The position numbers and the translations under genes were made by a program. The notes beneath the pieces were generated by a model that saw only the letters and a program-made list of their open reading frames with translations, ran no database searches and was not told the DNA's origin. Of a stretch of DNA of 64,000 bases, positions 31,346 to 41,745 are shown piece after piece (the first letter of the stretch is position 1; each line of letters starts with the position of its first letter). The stretch comes from Sweltsa coloradensis (lineage: Eukaryota; Arthropoda; Insecta; Plecoptera; Chloroperlidae): NCBI GenBank assembly GCA_024449915.1, contig JAMZAV010001041.1, forward strand, positions 62,001 to 126,000, read 5' to 3'.

Positions 31346-32620
31346 AAAAAATTGTGATCATAAAATTTGTACAATTTTTTCAATGTCAATTTTAATCCCT
31401 GAAATGGAAAATGTTAAGACAAAGCCCAAACAAAATAGGATGAAATGACCCAATATGTGAAGTAAACCCAGCAAGTCATACCTTTTCGAAATTTGTCAAT
31501 CTTTTCTGTAGCAAGATAGGGTCAATAATACAAATTTTTGAAGATTGTCATAAAAATATTAATGCCATGTGAATTTCTTGAAATAGCAAGAGCCATAATT
31601 ACTATCATATCACACATATAACACAAATTTACTAATGTATATAATACTATATAATATATAATTTAAAAAAAAACACTTAGTCAAACTATACCTATTTGGA
31701 CGTATAAAATTAATAGCTATGAAGCCCTACGACAGTTTGGAAAGAGCTGATATTAGAACAACAAGGAAATACCCCACGTTGGGACGTGGACATCCTACTT
31801 ATTACAAGAGGCATCAATGACAGCATTCTAAAAGCGGAAATCACTAAATTAAATACCTAGGTCTACAACTAAACATTGGAATATTACTGTTAATAATCTA
31901 CAATGTAAAATATGGACATCACAACACAATTAAAACCAGTGTTACTCTATCAAATTATTGATCCAGCTTGTTGGTTAAACTGGTTGTTGCAAGAACATTG
32001 CATTAGTTGTAAGTCGTCAACATTGCTCCACCATTTTAGTGTGTGCTGTTCTGTGTAAATAAATGGGGTCAACAAGCTGCATTTAATAGGTTTTAAGTGT
32101 AACAGGGGATTAAGTAGGCTATAATTAATCATTATTATTCAATACAATATCAATATAATTATTGTAAAAAACCTACCTGCATGGGGTTGATTAATGGATG
32201 GCCCCTACTGATAACTTTATCTTGCCTTCTCGTTACTACCAACATTATCACCTTAATATACCACTTATTAGGACCGTCTGAGCTATCGTCAATTGTCATA
32301 TTACTCACAATTTAATAATTACTAATTATCCATTTTTAGGTTCAACCAGTCTTCTATTTTAGATGTATTGTAATAACAATTTTTCTGTGTAGCTGTCAAC
32401 AGCTTTGTTGAAAAATGATTAAATGCTAATTATTTCCAATTCAAGATACAGAGATTTTTATCAAAATCACTCTTAAAAAGTATTCCAAAGTATGTAAGTA
32501 ACGCCAAGAACAATATTAGAAAAGTAATTTAGCTCCTACAGGCTTATGAAAATGAAAACTAATTTTCTTTGTTAACAATTCACATGACAAATGATTGGCA
32601 TAGTAGTACATTTCAAAATT
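31346..32620. other. VRK 3' flank, unassigned
   Basis: This AT-rich stretch presumably contains the VRK 3' UTR and polyadenylation site. I could not single out a signal on the minus strand. No other gene or repeat is evident. Confidence 0.4.
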
Positions 32621-32627
32621 TACCTTG

Positions 32628-32671
32628 TTACCTTCTCTTTGATAAAGTAATTGCTTTTCTTTCAACTGCAC
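32628..32671 (-). CDS. VRK1: VRK1-like kinase, proposed last coding exon
   Basis: A strong minus-strand acceptor (TGTTTTTGTTTTCAG) precedes 32671. Two bases complete the codon left open by the exon ending at 34002. The frame then reads CAVERKAITLSKRR and stops at TAA (32630-32628). The short basic end suits the nuclear C-terminus of this kinase. A GT donor overlapping the stop (GAAG|GTAACA) allows an alternative in which the exon continues elsewhere, so this call is provisional. Confidence 0.5.
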
Positions 32672-32736
32672 CTGAAAACAAAAACACTTATCAAAACAAC
32701 TTATCAATGGGCCTATCTTCAGAAAAGACAAGAGTG

Positions 32737-33160
32737 TTGGTCTTGTAGTTCATAGGCTCTGCTTTCAATGCAGAAAGTCCAGGGTTCGATTCCTGCTTTA
32801 GACAGAAGTCTTTTACCTTCTGATGTGGACTTTAGTCCTTCAGTTCTTGGTTTGGGAATATGTAAATGAGAAACGATGGCTTTGGAGCAGTCCTAGCAAC
32901 AAAGCACAATAAATCTAAGGTTCAAAATTTGCCCTGTTGATTCTGGCGCTGTCCGCGGGTCTAATTGTGTCTAGCTTGATTGATCGGTGTTTCCTATTTA
33001 AATAATAAATATGCTGGTCTCTAGTTGGTCACTGTTCGCATGTCAATGGTGTCGGCGCCTACGTTGGCTTTGTCAGCTTTAAATTTAATGTCCCCCACTG
33101 AAAATCAGTTATGTGACTGAGTGCATAGGCTACTTTAAATACGATTATTTTTTAAATTGT
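32737..33160 (+). mobile_element. SINE-W copy, nearly full length
   Basis: The tRNA-like head has a TCTGC...GCAGA arm near 32757 and box B GGGTTCGATTCCTGC. The body (CCTTCAGTTCTTGGTTTGGG ... GATTCTGGCGCTGTCCGCGG) and the 3' end CCCCACTGAAAATCAGTTAT are present. It is more diverged than the copy at 13895. It lies in the last VRK intron. Confidence 0.85.
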
Positions 33161-34001
33161 TAATCATTCATTGTCATAGTCAGCCACCTGCAATTTACAG
33201 GTAAGCTGTTGGGACTCCTTTATCATTTTCCCAATTATTCACTAACCCAGCCAATAGGACTGTATTTTATTCATCAGTTTACTACACAAGTATAGAAAGA
33301 CAATAAATTCACATCGATGGATTTAGCTAACAAAAACTCTACCAAACAAAGATTAGAATCAGAGACCTTATGCAAATTACAAATTATTGGACAAATTATA
33401 CTTTATATGCAAAGGTTAGGCTATCAGGCCATATTTTTTGGGTTTAAAATGGATTGGCCTACATTTAAGTTCCCAAAACTACGATTTTGTTGTCCCAATG
33501 TCCAACGGAACTTCTTCTGTTCATACACGAAGCCTGGGAGTTTCATTTGTTTTCCATCGTCTCTGGCAATAGATCCACTAGAAGCTAATAAAAACAAACA
33601 CAAAATCTTCTCGACTAGGGTCTATGCATAGCCCTAGCAAGGATAATGTTATGATTTATTTATATAGATGAATAAAAAGCTAGAGCCTACGTATTTGATT
33701 ATGAGCGTCCATTGACAAATCTGACAGCTGGCATTCCCGAAGACCCATAATCGTTCGCAAACGCTCACGCATGCGCATTTAATTTTGAAAATGGTCTATT
33801 GCCCATTGGCATAGAATATGAGATAGACAAAATTATGTTGATATTACTGTGGATAAGCCTACATGATATTCCCATAAAAAATCGTTTTTAAAAACAACTA
33901 AATCTTCAGGGTTAATCTTATATTTGGGATGAATAATCGGTGATCAAGTAATTAACAAATGAACAAAAAGAGTTTGCCTACCATAAACCAAATGTACTTA
34001 C
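33161..34001. other. VRK intron, unassigned
   Basis: The plus-strand frame at 33317-33631 has no homologue I recognise and lacks any splice or codon argument. Nothing else is supportable. Confidence 0.4.
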
Positions 34002-34270
34002 AACTTTTCTTATCGAACGCCTTCTGTATAGCTGCAATTGCGGATGCAGATTTTTTCACTTGTAAGTTCACACTTCGAGGTGATTGAGTCAGTCTTTTTT
34101 TCGCCAGCCTAGTCATATATACACAGTCATCTTCCACTATCTCCACGTCTGAAGTGGTATCACAGTTCGAAGCAAGTTCTTGTAGACGCAACTCCTCTCG
34201 TCTTCTGATTACTCGATTCATTTCCGCCGTATTAGGGGTTGAGGGTGGAGATGAACCGTGACAACTGCGG
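34002..34270 (-). CDS. VRK1: VRK1-like kinase C-terminal-tail exon
   Basis: Acceptor CTATTTCTGCAG and donor GTT|GTAAGT lie on the minus strand. The phase agrees with the neighbouring exons: one base completes a Ser codon and one base is carried out. It encodes a Ser/Thr-rich, then charged segment: SRSCHGSSPPSTPNTAEMNR, RRREELRLQELAS, DVEIVEDD, SPRSVNLQVKKSASAIAAIQ. The segment is outside the kinase fold and low in conservation. The call rests on the intact frame, splice sites and phase rather than on homology. Confidence 0.75.
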
Positions 34271-34344
34271 CTGCAGAAATAGATACAAAGTTTTAATGTG
34301 CCAGGAAACAAAATAATAATATGTTAATAATTACAATATATTGA

Positions 34345-34470
34345 TGACCAAAAATATTGATTATTTATTTGATACAATATCGATACCGCGGGAAAATCAA
34401 ACCTATTTTCGTTATCAATATCCATGTGTCATATATCGGAAATATCGTAGCTTTATCATCAGGGCTATTT
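34345..34470 (+). mobile_element. hAT-A terminal fragment
   Basis: From ATATTGATTATTTATTTGAT to AAATATCGTAGCTTTATCAT it matches 49105-49215, the left end of the hAT element that begins at 49100. The outermost bases and the right end are missing. Confidence 0.6.
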
Positions 34471-34609
34471 TTCTGGCCGAACGCGCCGGGACATCTTTTT
34501 TCCAATATCAAAATTTATAAATCAACTTCCTATCATGCTTTCGCACTAGCCGGTGCCACAAAAATAAGCTTTATATTGCATGGTCATTTCTGTTATAAAT
34601 ACACCTTAA

Positions 34610-34836
34610 CCCTTTTCGGTCGTATGTCGGCTGTCAGCCGACAAGGGTGTTTTGCACCCTGTAAAACACCCCCTTGAATTTTTTTGAAAAATTGATAATT
34701 TTTTTTTTTTTTTTAAATTTTTTTTTGATGAAAATTTTTATATATTGCCCACTCATTCAAGTGTTTTTATGTACTTTCTACAGTAAACAGATCCACCGCC
34801 TTCTAAATAATAAACAAAAAATCCGACCCGAAAGGG
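34610..34836. mobile_element. TTAA-flanked MITE, 227 bp
   Basis: TTAA lies at 34606-34609 and 34837-34840. The ends are CCCTTTTCGGTCG and, inverted, CCCTTTCGGGTCG. A TCGGCTGTCAGCCGA hairpin and a GGGTGTTTTGCACCC hairpin lie just inside the left end. This is typical of piggyBac-like MITEs. Its right TTAA is also the left TTAA of the adjoining fold-back element. Confidence 0.82.
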
Positions 34837-35616
34837 TTAAGGCTATTCCAGAGCACTCTTACCGATATTTTGAAAGTCAACGGAAAATGGCTAAAAGTTG
34901 GTTGGATGAAAGATGAACTTAAATCAAAAAGGAAAAAAAATAACTTTTTTTTTGGACGGAACAAAAGCTCTATTTTGGCCAAAATATGCACATTTTGGGT
35001 CATTACGGAAATGAATGTTTAAGATGCAATATTTAATTTTTAGCTATGATTTTTTTTTTATTGCTTCAACACACCTTTGTCTCTGGACTGAGTACAAGGG
35101 AAACTAATTGAACGAGTGAGCGTAGCGAACGTAGTGATCTCCATTCGACTTAAACGGCCCTTATTGTTTTTCTGCGTGCGTGCGTGCGTGTGTGTGTACG
35201 TTGAAAATCAGCCGAATCGCTGAACAGATTGCGCTGAAATTTTAAACGGACATCCGGTACGAGTTTATTGAGAACTGCTAACAAAATCAGCAAGATTCAT
35301 TGCGATTTAAACCTACAAGAAATAATTAACTGAAAAATAGACTTCCAATGTTTAGAAAGTATTTTAACGACAATGGTTTAGATCTTGAAAATATATTTTT
35401 TGTTTGTTATTCGCCTGGCCGTGAAATGCCGTGCCCATGCAAGGTCTGTCGAGTGTTGCACGTCAAAGTATCCCCAAATTCCGCTCGTAGATTGAGTAAA
35501 CCTTGCAATATTTTCACGTATTTCGTACTGGCTATGTTTACCATAGTAGGCCCTATTGCCACAGATGATGGACTACACTGCGTTATATGCATTTCAAAAC
35601 ATGTTTAATTATTTTT

Positions 35617-35710
35617 GAAATACAATCTAGAAATTACAAATCTTTCCCGACCAGGGGATTGAACCCACTTCTTTCACATTTCGGCTACAAGGGCGCCTTA
35701 GCCAACTAGA
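35617..35710 (-). mobile_element. SINE-C-type tRNA-like piece, copy 1
   Basis: The minus strand reads GTTGGCTAAGGCGCCCTTGT, a T-arm GTGGGTTCAATCCCCTGG and the 3' text AATTTCTAGATTGTATT shared with the SINE at 13279-13509. A nearly identical copy lies at 36180-36274 in the second tandem unit. Confidence 0.65.
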
Positions 35711-36179
35711 CTAGGGAAACGCCAAAGTCGTAGTTAGACGAGTGAGCGAGTCATGTGGTTAGTACCCGGGAACATTTGCATTTAAGTTTGATAATTATAT
35801 TCGTATAAATAATAGTTTTTTAAAGTTTAGTTGGCATACGGGGACGGGCGCGTCAACTGTAAGGTCATAATGCGCCTCTCTAGCCTATGATAGGCTAGGT
35901 AGGCCTAAGGTAGGGGAAGAAAAGTAATGTAATCGGGTACAATGTTTTAGATTTTGAAAATATATTTTTTGTTTGTTATTCGCCTGGCCGTGAAATGCCG
36001 TGCCCATGCAAGGTCTGTCAAATGTTGCACGTCAAGGTACCCCCAAATTCCGCTCGTAGATTGAGTAAACCTTGCAATATTTTCACGTATTTCGTACTGG
36101 CTATGTTTACCATAGTAATTGCCACAGATGATGGACTACACTGCGTTATATGCATTCAAAACATGTTTAATTATTTTTT

Positions 36180-36274
36180 AAATACAATCTAGAAATTAAA
36201 AAAATCTTTCTCGACCAGGGGATTGAATCCACTTCTTTCACATTTCATCTACAAGGGAGCCTTAGCCAACTTGA
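36180..36274 (-). mobile_element. SINE-C-type tRNA-like piece, copy 2
   Basis: This is the counterpart of 35617-35710 in the second tandem unit, with a few substitutions (GTGGATTCAATCCCCTGG in the T-arm). Confidence 0.65.
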
Positions 36275-36922
36275 CTAGGGAAACGCCAAAGTCGTAGTTA
36301 GACGAGTGAGCGAGTCATGTGGTGAGTACCCGGGAACATTTGATAATTATATTCGTATAAATAATAGTTTTTTAAAGTTTAGTTGGCATACGGGGAAGGG
36401 CGCGTCAACTGTAAGGTCATAATGCGCCTCTCTAGCCTATGATAGGCTATAGGTAGGCCTAAGGTAGGGGGAAGAAAAGTAATGTAATCGGGGACTCAAC
36501 ACATGGCTCACTCACTCGTTTAACAACGACTTTGGCGTTCCCTAGTTTTATGAAATAACTTTTGACGGACGATTTTTTTCGTGTTCCGGTTCAAAACTCT
36601 TTTTTGTACCATGTGACAAAAAAATCGTACATCGAACATTATTTCAGAAAATTCTTTTCCCTTGTACTCAGTCCAGAGACAAAGGTGTGTTAAAGCAGTG
36701 AAAAAAAAAATCATAGCTAAAAATTATATATTGCATCCAAAACATTCATTTCCGTAATGACCCAAAATTTGCATATAATGGCCAAAATAGAGCTTTTGTC
36801 CCGTCCAAAAAAAAAAGTTGTTTTTTCCTTTTTTATTCAAGTTCATCTTTCATCCAACCAACTTTTAGCCATTTTCTGTTGACTTTCAAAATATCGGTAA
36901 GAGTGCTCTGGAATAGCCTTAA

Positions 36923-37180
36923 AAGATCCAACCTCTACCGTGCCACCTCGTACTAGGTTCAATTCCGCGTTCCGTCACAAAGCACTGCTCAACATAACAA
37001 TAAAATTTAGTGTTGTTATTAAATTTATGATTATTTATTAAATCCACATCTAGGGCGACGGTCGTTCGCCCGCAGCCAAGCGCACGCGACTGCTAGAAGG
37101 CGATGACTAACTCGACCCTGTTTACTCCTACCCGAGTTGGGGGGTTTTCAGCTATCTGCACACGCCGTCCCGAAAGATTT
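36923..37180. other. Unassigned GC-richer stretch in a VRK intron
   Basis: The stretch contains ACTAGGTTCAATTCCGCGTT and GGGCGACGGTCGTTCGCCCG, a short hairpin. I found no second copy or coding potential. Confidence 0.3.
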
Positions 37181-38630
37181 ACAATCTTGAAACTCGGTAT
37201 ATGACCTGATATGTGGTCCATGACATTCCAAAAAAAAAAATCAGCCCGATCCGATAACCCGTTCTGTGTTAAAAAAGTGCGTAAAAATCGAAGAAAATCT
37301 TCCGGCTGGCTGGTTGGGTGGGGGTGGGATTCTGACAGAGAGGAATAAGAGCCTACAGAGAAAAGGGTGCATCTTAGAACTATGAAACTTGGACCACACT
37401 TAGATGTACCTCAGACTCACATACTTCCGCCAAGAGGCAAGCAATATTCCACCCCCAACACCCCCTAAATCATCCCCTAAAATTAAAATAATTCATAGCT
37501 CTAACCCAAAATTGAATTTTTAATCAAATTAGTTATTAAAATTATGTTCTATTGTGTTTTAACCCAATCGGCCTATTCTCATTAAAAAACCACATTTTGT
37601 CAACCCCCATCCCTAATAGTTTATATTATTTTTACCTTGATTTCCAGCATTCACCACGAAGGCACCTAATGAGTGTTATCATCATGAAATTTAACATGAT
37701 GGTACATAATAATATGAAAAATAATCCGTCGAGAGGCAAGCGATATTCCACCCCCAACATCCCCTAAAATTGGAATAATTCATAACTCTAATCTAAAATT
37801 GATGTTTTATTCAAATTAGTTATTAAAATTATGTTCGAATGTTTTTTTAACCCAATTGGCCTATTCTTATTTCCTTAACCACATTTTTCAACCCCCATCC
37901 CTTATAGTTTATATTATTTTTACCTTGATTTCCAGCATTCATCATGCAGGCACCTAATGAGTTATCAGGATGAAATTTAGCATGATGGTACATACTAATA
38001 TGAAAAATAATTCACCGAGAGGCAAGCGATATTCCACCCCCAACACCCCCTTAATCATCCCCTAAAATTGGAATAATTCATAGCTCTAACCCAAAATTGA
38101 ATTTTTATTCAAATTAGTAAGTTATGTGTTTTAACCCAATCGGCCTATTCTCATTTCCTTAACCATAATTTTTCAACCCCCATCCCTAATAGTTTATATT
38201 ATTTTTACCTTGATTTCCAGCATTCACCATGAAGGTACCTAATGAGTTATCAGCATTAAATTTAGCATGATGGTACATACTAATATGAAAAATAATTTGC
38301 CGAGAGGCAAGTGATATTCCACCCCCAACACCCCCTTAAATTGGAATAATTCATAGCTCTAACCCAAAATTGAATTTTTATTCAAATTAGTAAATTATGT
38401 TTTTATGTGTTTTGACCCAATCGGCATATTCTCATTTCCTAAACCACATTTTTTTCAACCCCCATCCCTAATAGTTTATGTTATTTTTACCTTGATTTCC
38501 AGCATTCACCATGAAGGTGCCGAATATTTGGCATGATGGTACATAATAATATGAAACATAATACGTAATCCGCCAGGAGGCAAGCGATATTTCACCCCCA
38601 CTGTTCCCTACCACCCTTAACTTTGGGAAA
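37180..38630 (+). repeat. Satellite-like tandem array, ~285-bp unit
   Basis: Four full units plus a partial start recur with GAGGCAAGCGATATTCCACC at about 37434, 37733, 38018, 38304 and 38577, that is, spacings of 299, 285, 286 and 273. Each unit also carries TTTAACCCAATCGGCCTATT, the TTACCTTGATTTCCAGCATT block and GCATGATGGTACATA. The first part (37180-37430) is more diverged. No coding frame is conserved between units. Confidence 0.9.
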
Positions 38631-38924
38631 AACTTTAGGTCGTATTTAATACAATTTTAATATTTTAATTGCTGATTAAAATTATACGTCAATGTGTTAT
38701 ATTCCGGTCAACAAATCATTCACACAAACACCCAAGACGACATTAACCATAGGAAATTTAATAAAAAAAAACATTGTATATTGCCAACTACAGATTGTAA
38801 ACAAAAACAAAAGATGGTAGCTTTTGTTTCTAGACAATCTGTTTTAAAAGGCACTGTATCCACCTTTACACGTATTTCACGTATTTCACGCCTTGATATG
38901 AAACAAACAACAAAAAGATGTGAT

Positions 38925-39432
38925 ATCCCCCCAAAATACAAAAATTTGTAAAAAAAAAAAAAACGGCAGCCAAGCTCTCCTTCCAAAGTCTTTGGCTGTG
39001 AATGCTGTGAGATATAGAAGTTGAGCCAAGCATTTCATTCTTTCTCCCTAGTTTCGCATTGAAAAGAAGTAAGATCATTTCGCCTCTTGACGAGCGCCAA
39101 GCCAACCATTTTTGTGGTAAAAAAGGTAAAAATTTTAAACTCAAAATCATAAAAAAATTACTTGGCTATTGATTTTGGTACGAGGACTCTAAAAAAGTCA
39201 ATGGCCAAGTAATTTTTTATGAGTTTAAAATTTTTACTTTTTTTACCACGAAAATGGTTGGCTTGGCGCTCGTCAACAGGCGAAATGATCTTACTTCTTT
39301 TCAATGCGAAACAAGGGAGAAAGAATGAAATGCTTGGCTCAACTTCTATATCTCACAGCATTAACAGCCAAAGACTTTGGAAGGAGAGCTTGGCTGCCGT
39401 TTTTTTTACAAATTTTTGTATTTTAGGGGTAG
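38925..39432. repeat. Long inverted repeat, arms ~230 bp
   Basis: The left arm runs 38925-39158 (CCCCAAAATACAAAAATTTG ... AACGGCAGCCAAGCTCTCCT ... GAGCGCCAAGCCAACCATTT). It returns inverted at 39204-39432 with few differences. The ~45-bp centre is AT-rich. Overlapping mirror-image frames arise from it and are not genes. Confidence 0.9.
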
Positions 39433-39655
39433 GGGTGTACCGTATTTACTTGATTACGGGCCGCCAATGAGTAATCGCCGCACCCATATTTTGACCACTC
39501 AAATTTTAAAGAAGAGGATATAACTACCTACTATTGAAAAATGGCTCCACATAATAGCCACACCCTACATTTTGAACTTCATAATTTTAAATATACCTGA
39601 GGGCACAAATTGCATCATCATCATTATCCATCGCCGTTTCCTACTTCTGGCAGGG

Positions 39656-40615
39656 TCAGCTTGGGTTTCGCAACCAAATTCTTCCACTTCTTTCTATCCT
39701 CCCACAATCATGTCTCTGTACATCCTCCCAGCTCTCTCCTCTAGAATGTAGGTCTCTTGCTATGGTCTCCTTCCATCTCTTCCTTGGTCTCCGCCGTCTT
39801 CTTTTTCCTTCAATCCTTTTCGTATACATTCTCCTGGGCATCCTCTCTTCTGTCATTCGTTTCATATGTCCAAACCATCTCAACCGTGTCCTTCCCATCC
39901 TGTCACCTAACTTGTTCACCCCAAGCATCTCTCTGATGCTCGTATTTCTAATTCTATCTCGTCTTGTCTTACCCACTGTGCTCCTCAGGAATCTCATTTC
40001 TGCCGCCTGTGTTTGGCTTTCTTCTCTATCACCCATAGTCCAGGTTTCTGCCGCATATGTGAGGATCGGTATTAAGTATGTCTTGTATTGTGTCATCTTG
40101 CACTGTATGGGTATTTTCCTATCCCACACCAGGCTTTTTACACACTTGTAGAAGCTACTGGCCTTTTGTATTCTGTTGGTAATTTCCTTTTTTATCTTCC
40201 CGCTTGCCATTACTTCACTTTCTAGGTATCCAAAACTCTCCACCACTTCCAGGGTTTCTTCTCCAATCTTGATTTCTGCATGATGGTCCCTTACGTCTCC
40301 TTCTCCTGGCATAGTAACAACCTTGCTCTTGCTCCCGCTTATCTTCATGCCGGCCTCTTCAATGTGCCTCTTCCAGAGGTCTGTGTATTTCTGGAGTAAC
40401 TCCTCATACTCTGACCACGCCACGAAATCATCAGCAAACAGCATAACCTCTACCTCCTCCGTTCCCTCCATCTTAACCTTGTTGTGAATGTCATCCATCA
40501 CTATTATAAATAGCAGTGGTGACAGCACACTTCCCTGCCTCAGCCCTTTTGTTATTTGGAACCACCCTGACATCCCAAACTGTGTTTTTACACAGCTTTT
40601 ACATATACAGTAAGA
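39656..40615 (-). pseudogene. LINE reverse transcriptase, C-terminal half
   Basis: A continuous 305-residue minus-strand frame encodes the RT palm end: GLRQGSVLSPLLFIIVMDDI, the catalytic FADDF box within VMLFADDFVAWSEYEELL, and KSKVVTMPGEGD. It then has the thumb and C-terminus, AAEMRFLRSTVGKTRRDRIR and RTRLRWFGHMKRMTEERMPR. The 5' part of the ORF continues at 41516-41740 beyond an inserted pogo-like element. It is the best preserved RT in the window, but the upstream part has frameshifts and the endonuclease is absent. Confidence 0.9.
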
Positions 40616-40617
40616 TC

Positions 40618-41513
40618 TCTCTTATCCGATCTCCTCTTATCCGATGTTCCGTGTTAACCGAGCCGCCGAAAAAAAAAAAAAAAAAAAAAATTAAAGTTTT
40701 AAATACGTAAATAAAACATAAAAATAATTACAGACGCCGCGCCGCACTTTTTAAATGTACTCGCATACATTTGTAGGCATGCCTTACGAGTGAGTGCAAA
40801 GAAGATAGATCGGCGATATATCTCGACTTTCGAGCAGTGTGCATCAGTCTACTGAGCATATAGAGTTCAGTGGTCAGTGTGCGTCGGGCGCATCGCCGGT
40901 AAGCGTCAGTGCCACCCACTGAGCATATAGAGGTCAGTGTGCGTCGCGCGCCTGCGCGTGCGCATACGATCCAGCCATCTCACACACAGCTGTTCAAAGA
41001 TGGTCGTTGTGGAACTAGATGCAATCATGTTTCAACCGATTCACGAAATTCGTAATCACGACGCATTGAATTGTTATTCCTGGGCTTATCTTATTTCTTT
41101 CCAAGACTTATCTTGCGTCGTGAGCTTCAGCGCGGGCATAGTAGTGAGAGGTTTTCCCACATGAGAAAGAGAGCTAGGCCTAGGCCTATGTTTGCATTGT
41201 AGGCCTAGGCCTACTGCGTCGAGTTTAGGCCTAGGCCTAGGCCTAGACATACGTTTTTATTACGACATGTAGGCCTAATTGTGTACGTGTGTGTGTAGCT
41301 TGAATTACAAGCTATTAAATCATTTAGTATACCCTGTATGAAGTGTATCGTGTGTATTTTATGTTCCTTTATCCATTACATGTGTCATATATCATTTTAC
41401 CACATCAGGCTATGCTACGAGAGCAAATAAACAATTGATCCGCGCCATCCGAGTTTTTCGCAAATCCGAGGTGCCCCCGGTCTCATCCAACTCGGATAAG
41501 AGAGATCTTACTG
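40618..41513. mobile_element. pogo/Tigger-like Tc1-mariner element, 896 bp
   Basis: The ends CAGTAAGATCTCTCTTATCC are perfect in both orientations. TA duplications lie at 40616-40617 and 41514-41515. The inner text CCGATCTCC and TCCGAGTT is typical of the Tigger/pogo terminal style. It sits in a LINE RT whose halves rejoin outside it. The interior has a poly-A stretch (40670-40690), an AGGCCT-rich run (41165-41250) and no transposase, so it is non-autonomous. Confidence 0.9.
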
Positions 41514-41515
41514 TA

Positions 41516-41740
41516 CTATGTACATACTTCTAACCCTGTCTATCAGTCCTTTGTCCACTCCTTTTCTTTCCAAGCTTTCCTACACTACATTCCTTGGCAC
41601 ACTATCATACGCCTTTTTTTGATGTCTAGGAAGACCATACTCATTTTTCTACCCATCTCCCAACTTTTCTCCATAGCTTGTCAAAGTACAAATATCGGGT
41701 CTATAGTCGATCTTCCTCCATCAAAACCTATATTGCATAT
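41516..41740 (-). pseudogene. LINE reverse transcriptase, upstream part
   Basis: The minus strand carries broken RT text before the FADDF half: GGRSTIDPIFVL, then MVFLDIKK followed after a frameshift by the expected AYDS-type region, and KGLIDRV-like text after another indel. Stops and shifts show it is dead. It ends where a HINE-A 3' end begins (41746). Confidence 0.75.
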
Positions 41741-41745
41741 AAACA

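Larger units (their letters stand above)
35380..36507. repeat. Two tandem ~564-bp units
   Basis: Units at ~35380-35943 and ~35944-36507 share GTTATTCGCCTGGCCGTGAA, the TGCCCATGCAAGGTCTGTC block, a tRNA-like SINE piece, then CTAGGGAAACGCCAAAGTCG and GTACCCGGGAAC, ending near GTAATCGGG. Identity is high, with small indels. The frames at 35348-35608 and 35995-36192 are the same sequence in both units and match no known protein. Confidence 0.85.
35108..36545 (+). mobile_element. HINE-C copy with internal tandem duplication
   Basis: The 5' end TTGAACGAGTGAGCG (35108) is matched near the 3' end by CTCACTCACTCGTT, followed by a hairpin with ACG...CGT and CTAG (36542-36545) with T after it. Inside are a GCGT/GT run (35178-35200), the block CAGCCGAATCGCTGAACAG, and two tandem ~564-bp units. 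Each unit has a SINE-C piece and its own opposite-facing CTAG end (35711 and 36275). No coding is recognised. Confidence 0.7.
34841..36918. mobile_element. TTAA-flanked fold-back element FB-2, 2078 bp with insert
   Basis: TTAA lies at 34837-34840 and 36919-36922. The ends are GGCTATTCCAGAGCACTC in both orientations. The ~265-bp arms (34841-35105 and 36650-36918) share CTTACCGATATTTTGAAAGT and CATTACGGAAATGAATG. Removing the HINE-C insert (35108-36545) leaves about 640 bp, matching FB-1 (628 bp). The loop also has the ACGATTTTTTT/AAAAAAATCGT pair seen in FB-1. Confidence 0.85.

Noticed and set aside
33317..33631. 104-codon plus-strand frame in a VRK intron
   Set aside because: No recognisable similarity, no splice context, and on the strand opposite to the gene.
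37180..38630. Possible CRISPR-like repeat array
   Set aside because: The units are ~285 bp tandem copies without short repeats and unique spacers, and the genome is eukaryotic.
38694..39470. Four overlapping frames with near-identical protein text on opposite strands
   Set aside because: They arise from the two arms of a long inverted repeat.
39762..40151. 129-codon plus-strand frame
   Set aside because: It is the antisense shadow of the LINE reverse transcriptase on the minus strand.
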